Shown here piece by piece: positions 1-4,518 of a stretch of DNA of 5,120 bases (position 1 is the stretch's first letter; every line of letters starts with the position of its first letter). The stretch comes from Nitrospinota bacterium (GTDB lineage Bacteria > Nitrospinota_A > JADGAW01), in contig JADGAW010000181.1 in NCBI GenBank assembly GCA_015231815.1, forward strand, positions 1-5,120, in the 5' to 3' direction. The translations under genes were made by a program, and so were the position numbers. Below the pieces are notes generated by a model, which was not told the DNA's origin, searched no databases, and saw only the letters and a list, made by a program, of their open reading frames with translations.

Positions 1-384
1 AGAAATGGTGCAAGACTCGAAAAAGATATTGTTGTTGGAACTGCACCAAGAAACTTAGGTACTGTATTTCCGGGTACTGCTCAAATGGCAGTCCCTAATG
101 AAATTAACTGGATGGGAATGGAACTGCAACTTTTAACTCCTCCTATTGCATTAAGAAAACAGCTACCCCGTAACCAAAAAGGTCTTTTGGTTATGGAAGT
201 TGGAGCAGTTTCCCCTGCTGGTCTGGCAGGGTTTATGCCGAACGATATTATTGTAAGTGTTAACAGAAGACCGGTTCATGATGCTCTTTCCTATTCACAG
301 GCAATGCAATCAGCAGATTTAACACAAGGCATTATGTTGGAGGTAAAAAGAAACAACAGAACTGCTTTTATTACCCTGCAATAA
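1..384 (+). CDS. mamE: MamE-type magnetosome protease, C-terminal PDZ region (5' end outside window)
   Basis: The reading frame is open from base 1 to the TAA at 382-384 and gives the last 127 residues of a larger protein. Residues 1-20 (ending in APRNLG) look like the closing strands of one PDZ domain. Residues about 35-127 form a second PDZ domain: a WMGMELQLLTP entry segment, a GLLVMEVGAVSPAGLAGF carboxylate-binding-loop and helix region, a NDIIVSVNRRPV strand pair, and a final LEVKRNNRTAFITL strand. Two PDZ domains at the C-terminus fit MamE, an HtrA-like magnetosome protease with haem-binding CXXCH motifs between protease and PDZ parts. It is known to activate crystal growth and to process magnetosome proteins. 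The position two genes before mamK is the mamE position in mamAB operons. The protease and CXXCH parts lie outside the window, so MamP or MamO-like proteins and generic HtrA proteases remain possible. PDZ identity is firm; the MamE name is by context. Confidence 0.65.
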   Translation, partial: RNGARLEKDIVVGTAPRNLGTVFPGTAQMAVPNEINWMGMELQLLTPPIALRKQLPRNQKGLLVMEVGAVSPAGLAGFMPNDIIVSVNRRPVHDALSYSQAMQSADLTQGIMLEVKRNNRTAFITLQ

Positions 385-399
385 AAAAATTGCAGGTAA
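371..399 (+). other. Stem-loop across the mamE stop codon
   Basis: The arms TTACCCTGCAAT (371-382) and ATTGCAGGTAA (389-399) pair over their full length except for one bulged C, with a loop of six A. The stop codon begins at the last base of the left arm. The nearest T-run (411-415) starts 11 bases after the stem, so this is a poor intrinsic terminator. An mRNA-stabilising or processing hairpin between mamE and the next gene is more likely. The pairing is seen directly; the role is inferred. Confidence 0.5.
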
Positions 400-434
400 C
401 GTATCGTTAACTTTTTATTAATTGAGGAAAAAAT

Positions 435-1328
435 ATGGCAAACGGAAAAAAAGAAACCTCTATGGAAGATTTTCTGGAAATGAAATCTGACGCATTAAAA
501 AAAGTAACTAACAATAGAACCAGTGCAGCAAAGGAAGCAAAAAGTAAAACTGAAGAAAAAGAAACCAAAAAGAAAATAGTATCCTCAATTGTAAAGAAAA
601 GTCCTGCTAAGAAAACAACAAGTAAAGTAACGGTTAAAAAAGTAACCAAGAAAGTTGCACCGAAAAAACCCGTTGCTAAAAAACCTGTTGCTAAAACAAC
701 TGCAACAGAGAAACAAGCAGTCAATAAAAACAATGAAGAAAAGATGAAAAAACTTCTTCTTGAAAAAATGCAACAAACTGCTTCCAAGAAAAAAGAGGTA
801 GCAGCGTCTATTACATCTACTCCCGAAAAAGAAGTTAAGGTTCAGGCTGCAGCTTCAGTACCACCTGCTCCAGCAAAAGAGATTAAGGTGGAAACAGCCG
901 CAAAAGCTTCTGAAGATAAAGAAGCAATCAAACAACTTGTTATTGAAAGCATGAAAAAAACTCCTCCTTCAACAAAGAAGGAATTAACTCCTGAACAGGA
1001 AACGAAGGTTGAAGCAGTTAATAAAGCCTCTAAAGTTGCAGAAGGGGTGTATAAGGGTACAAGAAAAATTACCGGTGCTGTAATTGAATCTACCAGCGAT
1101 GCAATTAAAGGTGCCGTTAATGTTGTCGGTGGTGGTATCAACGGAACAATTAAACTGGGCGGTTCAACGGTATGTGGTGTCCTAAAGCTTGCTGGAAAAG
1201 GCGTTCTTGGTGTAGTTTCCGTTGCAGGCATAGGGTATAGAGGAGTAGGACATGTAGGTTCAACCATGGTAAATGGTGTTTCAAAAATCTGTGGTTCCTG
1301 CTGTAAGAAAGAACAAAAAGAAGAGTAA
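435..1328 (+). CDS. Unrecognised protein in the mamJ position: basic Lys/Ala-rich N-terminal region plus 11-residue Gly repeats and CxxCC tail
   Basis: A 297-residue protein that I do not recognise as a named family. The ATG at 435 has a GAGG Shine-Dalgarno (424-427) 7 bases upstream. Residues 1-200 are extremely lysine- and alanine-rich and likely disordered, with a PAKK/KKPVA histone-tail-like stretch (57-87). They include a repeated helix motif (MKKLLLEKM, 104-112; IKQLVIESM, 165-173) and three copies of a KEIKVETAAKAS-like motif (132-141, 148-159, 188-199). Residues 204-291 form about eight 11-residue units with phased glycines, for example GTIKLGGSTVC (237-247) and GVVSVAGIGYR (259-269). 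The end carries C286, C289 and C290 followed by a charged tail. There is no signal peptide. The gene lies between mamE and mamK, where Alphaproteobacteria have mamJ, the linker that ties magnetosomes to the MamK filament. MamJ is also repetitive but acidic, so this could be a functional counterpart or an unrelated protein. The Gly repeats loosely recall the LG-rich segments of MamD/Mms6-type crystal-associated proteins. Function is inference. Confidence 0.85.
   Translation: MANGKKETSMEDFLEMKSDALKKVTNNRTSAAKEAKSKTEEKETKKKIVSSIVKKSPAKKTTSKVTVKKVTKKVAPKKPVAKKPVAKTTATEKQAVNKNNEEKMKKLLLEKMQQTASKKKEVAASITSTPEKEVKVQAAASVPPAPAKEIKVETAAKASEDKEAIKQLVIESMKKTPPSTKKELTPEQETKVEAVNKASKVAEGVYKGTRKITGAVIESTSDAIKGAVNVVGGGINGTIKLGGSTVCGVLKLAGKGVLGVVSVAGIGYRGVGHVGSTMVNGVSKICGSCCKKEQKEE
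663..692 (+). repeat. 15-bp tandem repeat encoding KKPVA twice
   Basis: Two adjacent 15-base units (663-677 and 678-692) differ at one position (C671 versus T686). They encode KKPVA-KKPVA inside the lysine-rich region of the mamJ-position gene. The near identity at DNA level suggests recent slippage or duplication, a common way for low-complexity tails to grow. Confidence 0.8.
1044..1307 (+). repeat. Eight 11-residue protein repeats (33-bp periodicity) in the mamJ-position gene
   Basis: Residues 204-291 divide into eight units of exactly 11 residues. Position 1 is glycine in seven of the eight (204, 226, 237, 248, 259, 270, 281; A215 is the exception). Position 4 is polar or charged in every unit (K, E, N, K, K, S, H, K). 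Position 5 is Val, Leu or Ile in the last six units. A second glycine series recurs at 232, 243, 254, 265 and 287. An 11-residue period equals three turns of a slightly stretched helix, as in membrane-surface-binding 11-mer proteins, but the high glycine content also allows beta-like packing. The DNA copies have diverged, so the pattern is maintained at protein level. Confidence 0.75.
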
Positions 1329-1339
1329 TGAGTGAAGAG

Positions 1340-1399
1340 TAAATGGTAAAGAAAATACGTCTTAGACCTTCAATGATTTACGTTTCACTTTACTATTTA
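1340..1399 (+). other. Long imperfect hairpin in the mamK leader
   Basis: TAAATGGTAAAG (1340-1351) pairs with CTTTACTATTTA (1388-1399) as a 12-bp stem with one G-U pair. A 2x2 internal loop, two further pairs, a bulged T and an ACGT/ACGT pairing (1357-1360 with 1380-1383) extend it inward, leaving a 19-base loop (1361-1379). It fills most of the 107-base gap between the mamJ-position gene and mamK and ends about 20 bases before the mamK ribosome-binding site. No T-run follows, so it is not a standard terminator. A role in mRNA stability or differential expression of mamK is inferred. Confidence 0.45.
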
Positions 1400-1413
1400 A
1401 ATATTTATATAAC
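1384..1413 (+). promoter_or_regulatory. Weak candidate promoter for mamK
   Basis: TTCACT (1384-1389, 4 of 6 matches to a sigma-70 -35 box) is separated by 18 bases from TATAAC (1408-1413, 5 of 6 for a -10 box). Transcription would begin near 1420, just before the mamK Shine-Dalgarno. The region is AT-rich and such matches occur by chance, so this is only a suggestion. Confidence 0.25.
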
Positions 1414-1435
1414 ATTTAACTGAGGAGTTGAAAAG

Positions 1436-2467
1436 ATGGCTGATTCATCCTTTTTAGTCGGTATTGATTTAGGAACATCACGTTCAGCAATTGTTACAGA
1501 AGATGGACAAAAAGCATTTATTGAAACAATCGTTGGGTGGCCTAAAGATGTTATTGGTATAAAAATCATTGGAAAAGCTATTGTTTTTGGTCAGGAGGCT
1601 TTAGATTTTAGAGATTCTCTAGACATCTGTTTTCCTCTGAGTGACGGTGTTATTAACGAAGGTTCAGGAAAAGACGAAGAAGCAGCAGAAGAATTAATCA
1701 AGCATTTACTTTCATTAGTAAATATACCAGACGGCAAGAAAATATCCGGAGTTGTTGGTGTTCCAGCACGGGCATCTGCTCAAAGCAAAAAAACCCTCAA
1801 GGAAATAGCAAAAAAATGTATGCATGATGTCATGCTTATTTCAGAACCATTTTCCATTGCCTATAAAACAGAAAAGCTTTCTCATTCCATTATTATTGAT
1901 ATTGGTGCAGGTACAACTGATTTCTGTGCGATGAGAGGAAGAATTCCCGATGAACATAATCAGGTAACCATTAAAAAAGCCGGAAATATGGTTGATCAGG
2001 TTCTCTTCGATGCTTTACGGAATAAGTTCCCTGACACCCAATTAACGCTTAAAATTGCAAAACGCCTTAAAGAAGAGCATGGCACAGTTATTACTCCAGA
2101 TGAGAATATTATTGTTCTTCTCAGAGTAGCCGGTAAATTACAAGCCCATAATATTACAGAAGAAATTGTTGAATCTTGCTCAATCCTTGTACCTGATATT
2201 GTTGAAGAAGTTGAAAAGATGATTATTGGTTTTGACCCTGATTTTCAAGAAGCTGCAATGGAAAACTTAATACTTGCCGGCGGAATGAGTGTAACAAAAG
2301 GACTCAAGAAAACAATTGAAGAAAACCTTAAGGAATATGGAAACGTTAAGGTACATATTGCTGGTGATTCTCTATACAGTGGTGCTGAAGGGGCCTTAAT
2401 GCTCGGTAGAGATGTTCCTGTCCAGTTTTGGGGTCAAATAGGTGATTTAGGCGATTCTGAAGATTAA
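1436..2467 (+). CDS. mamK: MamK, actin-like magnetosome filament protein
   Basis: A 343-residue actin-fold ATPase; MamK proteins are about 345-360 residues. The phosphate-1 motif is GIDLGTSRSAIV (9-20), the phosphate-2 motif is IIIDIGAGTTDF (152-163), and the adenosine motif is LILAGGMS (278-285), followed by AGDSLYSGAEGALMLG (309-324). Glu137 in SEPFSIAY and Asp155 fit the catalytic Glu143/Asp161 pair of Magnetospirillum MamK with the same offset of 6, so the ATPase site looks intact. MamK polymerises into cytoplasmic filaments that assemble, position and segregate the magnetosome chain. The start ATG has GAGGAG (1422-1427) 8 bases upstream. The placement among MamE, MamF, MamL and MamM homologues separates it from other bacterial actins such as MreB, ParM or AlfA, and the short C-terminal tail ending in GDSED is acidic. 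The MamF-type gene starts 18 bases after the stop, so the two are probably co-transcribed. Confidence 0.95.
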   Translation: MADSSFLVGIDLGTSRSAIVTEDGQKAFIETIVGWPKDVIGIKIIGKAIVFGQEALDFRDSLDICFPLSDGVINEGSGKDEEAAEELIKHLLSLVNIPDGKKISGVVGVPARASAQSKKTLKEIAKKCMHDVMLISEPFSIAYKTEKLSHSIIIDIGAGTTDFCAMRGRIPDEHNQVTIKKAGNMVDQVLFDALRNKFPDTQLTLKIAKRLKEEHGTVITPDENIIVLLRVAGKLQAHNITEEIVESCSILVPDIVEEVEKMIIGFDPDFQEAAMENLILAGGMSVTKGLKKTIEENLKEYGNVKVHIAGDSLYSGAEGALMLGRDVPVQFWGQIGDLGDSED

Positions 2468-2485
2468 TATTAAAAAGGAGAAAAA

Positions 2486-2797
2486 ATGGAACATGATGTA
2501 ATTCAAAAAGGCAAAGCTTTGGCGGTTATAAGCTATTTTGGCATTCTTGCTATTTTACCTTTTTTAATACAGCCGAATAACGCCTATGCAGTAAGTCATG
2601 GAAGGCAAGGGTTATGTATTTTCGCTTGGTTTGTTGTTGCTACCTTTTTTTCCATTATTCCTTTTATTGGACCTATTTTCTGGACTTTTTCGTTTATTGC
2701 TTGCATGGTTTTAATGGTTTTAGGAATTATTCATGCTATAACCGGAAGAACCTGGGTTGTTCCTGTTGTGGGAAAATTCTTTGCTGTTGAAGAGTAA
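2486..2797 (+). CDS. mamF: MamF/MmsF-family magnetosome membrane protein (DUF4870-like)
   Basis: A 103-residue integral membrane protein with three predicted hydrophobic segments (about 10-29, 43-62 and 63-84). The SHGRQGL motif (37-43) at the start of the second segment is the hallmark of the DUF4870/Tic20-like family that includes MamF (about 111 residues) and MmsF. The C-terminal GRTWVVPVVGKFF is also typical. MamF and MmsF sit in the magnetosome membrane and control crystal size and shape. In Magnetospirillum they lie in separate mamGFDC and mms6 operons, whereas here the gene follows mamK directly. AAGGAG (2475-2480) precedes the ATG by 5 bases, a strong ribosome-binding site. MamF and MmsF cannot be told apart by eye, and a plain DUF4870 protein is excluded only by context. 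Confidence 0.85.
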   Translation: MEHDVIQKGKALAVISYFGILAILPFLIQPNNAYAVSHGRQGLCIFAWFVVATFFSIIPFIGPIFWTFSFIACMVLMVLGIIHAITGRTWVVPVVGKFFAVEE

Positions 2798-2805
2798 CAG
2801 CAAAG
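2779..2805 (+). other. Perfect 10-bp stem-loop across the mamF stop codon
   Basis: CTTTGCTGTT (2779-2788) and AACAGCAAAG (2796-2805) are perfect complements with a 7-base loop. The mamF stop TAA (2795-2797) lies where the loop meets the right arm. No T-tract follows, so it is not a classical terminator. It may stabilise the upstream mRNA or slow read-through into mamL. A similar arrangement exists at the end of mamE. Confidence 0.6.
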
Positions 2806-2842
2806 TTATAAAACGTAGTATTCAAAAATCAATTGAATTTTA

Positions 2843-3064
2843 GTGGTTAAGTTACTTATTTCATTCGTTTTGGCTCTTATGTTTTTGATTTTTGCATCAC
2901 AGAACATGGAGCCGATATTTGTACATTTTATTGCGGGACCTCCCGTTAAAGTACCAACAATTGTTCTTGTTTTCACTTCGTTTATGGCTGGAATGGTGGT
3001 AACTCTCTTTTTCACCATAGCCAGTAAGAGTAAAAAGAAAGAAGATGAAGATGAGGATGAATAG
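2843..3064 (+). CDS. mamL: MamL, small magnetosome membrane-formation protein (GTG start)
   Basis: A 73-residue protein with two hydrophobic segments (about 3-20 and 38-60) joined by a loop containing SQNMEPIFVHFIAGPP, as in the LapA-like fold of MamL (about 78 residues in Magnetospirillum). MamL is one of the few proteins needed to form magnetosome membrane invaginations. The start is GTG 2843: an in-frame TGA (2834-2836) lies just upstream, no ATG is available before codon 13, and the resulting MVKLLIS start resembles the MVRVIGS start I recall for MamL. No convincing Shine-Dalgarno is present. The tail is unusual: SKSKKK is followed by EDEDEDE, while Magnetospirillum MamL ends in a long, purely basic tail thought to contact the membrane. 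A generic LapA-domain protein is the alternative, but position between K and M supports MamL. Confidence 0.8.
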   Translation: MVKLLISFVLALMFLIFASQNMEPIFVHFIAGPPVKVPTIVLVFTSFMAGMVVTLFFTIASKSKKKEDEDEDE

Positions 3065-3078
3065 GAGCAAATATGTAA
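3063..3078 (+). other. Start-stop element (AGGAG then ATG-TAA) after mamL
   Basis: AGGAG (3063-3067) overlaps the mamL stop codon. Five bases later comes ATG (3073-3075), followed at once by TAA (3076-3078). This is a well-formed ribosome-binding site with a one-codon reading frame. It may be the relic of a lost downstream gene, a ribosome-parking element, or chance. Confidence 0.25.
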
Positions 3079-3172
3079 ATAGTTGAGAATTAATTTATGT
3101 TAATCTTCATGTTTTTCGACTGTTCAATCTAATGTATTGTTTTTATTATTAATTTTTTTGTAGGAGGCTGTT

Positions 3173-3358
3173 ATGTCAGATTGTTGCTCAACAAGTGCCG
3201 TAGGTATTGTTACAGGAGTAGTTATTGGTGCGATTGCTATGGAAGTTTTAAATAAAACAAATCCTGAATTAGTAGAAAAAATTGAGGGTAAAGTAAAAGA
3301 AGCTGCAAATGCAGTAAAAGATGCGTTTCAGGGCAACCCTGCTGTAGAAGAAGCATAA
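3173..3358 (+). CDS. Unrecognised 61-residue single-pass membrane protein between mamL and mamM
   Basis: The frame starts with ATG 3173, five bases after a very strong TAGGAGG (3161-3167), so it is almost certainly translated. The protein has a short N-terminus with adjacent cysteines C4-C5 and one hydrophobic segment rich in small residues (about 9-24, AVGIVTGVVIGAIAME). A predicted amphipathic helix (31-53) with alternating Lys and Glu follows, and the tail is acidic (AVEEA). This layout loosely recalls YtxH-like small membrane proteins and, in its short small-residue membrane segment plus charged tail, the mature Mms6 type, but I see no specific family match. No mamAB operon known to me has a gene of this kind between mamL and mamM. 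It is the last gene before a strong terminator. A role at the magnetosome membrane is inferred from location only. Confidence 0.8.
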   Translation: MSDCCSTSAVGIVTGVVIGAIAMEVLNKTNPELVEKIEGKVKEAANAVKDAFQGNPAVEEA

Positions 3359-3359
3359 T

Positions 3360-3409
3360 AAAAACCCCTCGGTAACTATAGGTGCAATGTTAGTTGCCGA
3401 GGGGTTTTT
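3360..3409 (+). terminator. Strong intrinsic terminator after the 61-residue gene
   Basis: AAAAACCCCTCGGTAACT (3360-3377) and AGTTGCCGAGGGGTTTTT (3392-3409) pair over 18 bp with a single G-U. The core CCCCTCGG/CCGAGGGG is GC-rich and the loop has 14 bases (3378-3391). The descending arm runs directly into five T. It begins two bases after the stop codon at 3356-3358. The A-run on the ascending arm means it could also work on the - strand. This should end most transcripts from the mamE-to-small-gene unit. Confidence 0.95.
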
Positions 3410-3419
3410 CGTTGATATA

Positions 3420-3479
3420 TTTGAAGGTTTAATGTCTTGATGATTTGATATTAAAACCTTTTAACTTTAAACCTTCAAA
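3420..3479 (+). repeat. Perfect 13-bp inverted repeat upstream of mamM
   Basis: TTTGAAGGTTTAA (3420-3432) is exactly complementary to TTAAACCTTCAAA (3467-3479), with 34 bases between. Further AACCTT copies occur at 3455-3460 and 3494-3499. The right arm overlaps the possible -35 region for mamM, so it could be a paired operator or a structured leader. The region is AT-rich, but a perfect 13-bp match containing the CCTTC/GAAGG core is unlikely to be trivial. Confidence 0.55.
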
Positions 3480-3496
3480 CTTTTTAACGTTATAAC
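3467..3496 (+). promoter_or_regulatory. Candidate promoter for the mamM-mamN unit
   Basis: A TATAAC -10-like box (3491-3496, 5 of 6 matches) lies 18 bases after a poor -35 (TTAAAC, 3467-3472, 3 of 6). A start near 3503 would leave only about 13 leader bases before the mamM ATG, in keeping with the lack of a Shine-Dalgarno there. The need for a promoter follows from the strong terminator just upstream; the exact boxes are uncertain. Confidence 0.3.
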
Positions 3497-3515
3497 CTTA
3501 AAACAAAAGTTCTTT

Positions 3516-4448
3516 ATGCAATTTAATGATTGTATTAAATGTAGTCAGAAAGTAGCATGGAGTGGAATTATTGTAAATACACTCCTCTTTATTATGAAGA
3601 TAAGTATTGGTTTAATGAGTGGCAGTAAAGCACTTGTTGCCGATTCTCTCTATTCACTTAAGGATATTGCTACAGCTGTCGTCATTATTATTTCCCTCAA
3701 AATTTCCCATAAAGAAATTGATGCAGAACACCCCTATGGTCATGGGAAAGTAGAGTTTATTGCTACGCTGCTTATATCCCTTTTCCTTATAGCCTCTTCC
3801 ATGTACCTCTTTACCATGGCAGTTGACGATATTATGAATAACCCCCATGACGAGCCACCGCACTTTATTGCCATTATTGCGGCACTTGTTTCGGTTTTAG
3901 TCAATATTTATCTCTATAAATTTACCCGTTGTGTTGCTTTCCAGAGTAATAGTCCTCTGATTAAAACCGTTTCCTTCCATAATCAGGCTGACGCTTTATC
4001 ATCAAGTCTTGTTGTCATTGCATTGGCTGGAACTCATATTGGTCTTTTATTACTTGACCCGATTGTAGCTGTTATAGAGACCCTTCATTTAAGTATTCTC
4101 AGCATTATTCTTCTCAAAGATTCTTATGAGGGTCTGATGGACAAAGCTTTACCCGAGGAGACAAATAACCTTATTGAAAAAATTACCCGAAAGGTAAAAG
4201 GTGTTACCTCAATCCAAAAAATGCGCACAAGGCAAATTGGACAAAATCTTTCAATTGACCTGATTATTGGAGTTAACCCCACGTTAACAATTAACGAAGC
4301 AAAGGAAGTTGCTGAAGTTGTTGAGGAAGATCTTCTTGTTCAGGTACCTCATACTGCAACCGTGCTTGTTCACTTTGTTTCCCACAAAGAAGATGAGAAG
4401 GAACAGGAAAAAGGTGCCATACTTCAGGAACCCGAGGTTAGTACCTGA
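3516..4448 (+). CDS. mamM: MamM, cation diffusion facilitator (magnetosome iron transporter)
   Basis: A 310-residue CDF transporter with six predicted membrane helices (about 14-34, 38-60, 80-101, 116-134, 161-177, 180-200) and a cytoplasmic C-terminal domain (about 208-290). MamM and MamB form the pair that loads iron into the magnetosome in exchange for protons. The transmembrane metal site is complete: Y46 and D50 in ADSLYSLKD, H155 and D159 in HNQAD. Y46, the DAEHPYGHGKVEFI motif (69-82), NSPLIKT (145-151) and DPIVAVIETL (181-190) agree with MamM better than MamB as I recall them. Both families share the N-terminal CxxC seen here (C6, C9). In the C-terminal domain D248 and H286 align with metal-binding residues of Magnetospirillum MamM, but its W247 and H264 are replaced by S246 and K263. 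ATG 3516 is the first usable start after an in-frame stop (3468-3470) and has no Shine-Dalgarno. MamB is the alternative name; CDF identity is certain. Confidence 0.85.
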   Translation: MQFNDCIKCSQKVAWSGIIVNTLLFIMKISIGLMSGSKALVADSLYSLKDIATAVVIIISLKISHKEIDAEHPYGHGKVEFIATLLISLFLIASSMYLFTMAVDDIMNNPHDEPPHFIAIIAALVSVLVNIYLYKFTRCVAFQSNSPLIKTVSFHNQADALSSSLVVIALAGTHIGLLLLDPIVAVIETLHLSILSIILLKDSYEGLMDKALPEETNNLIEKITRKVKGVTSIQKMRTRQIGQNLSIDLIIGVNPTLTINEAKEVAEVVEEDLLVQVPHTATVLVHFVSHKEDEKEQEKGAILQEPEVST

Positions 4449-4518
4449 TATAGGGTAAAGAGTTGACAACCTACAGAAATTGAAAGGTACTGGCAACTGA
4501 CAAATTTTTATTAGATTT

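Noticed and set aside
407..787. 126-residue reading frame on the - strand, Phe/Val/Leu-rich
   Set aside because: It lies entirely opposite the lysine-rich gene; AAA/AAG codons read in reverse give TTT/CTT (Phe/Leu). No separate ribosome-binding site or family features are seen.
842..1267. 141-residue Pro/Thr-rich reading frame on the - strand
   Set aside because: It is the mirror of the glycine-phased repeats (GGN read in reverse gives NCC, hence Pro and Thr). It is an antisense artefact of composition.
1320..1342. Direct repeat GAAGAGTAA at 1320-1328 and 1334-1342
   Set aside because: Nine bases in AT-rich sequence with no further structure; it probably arose by local duplication around the stop codon.
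2806..3018. 70-residue reading frame on the - strand opposite mamL
   Set aside because: mamL on the + strand has a recognisable two-helix pattern and position; the reverse frame has none.
4463..4491. Perfect TTGACA box between mamM and mamN
   Set aside because: The sequence 17 bases downstream (GGTACT) is a poor -10 box and no better one lies at 16-19 bases, so a mamN promoter is not supported.
4461..4510. Possible terminator between mamM and mamN (AGTTG...CAACT with later T-run)
   Set aside because: The stem is short and interrupted, and the T-run starts 8 bases after it, so it should not end transcription efficiently.
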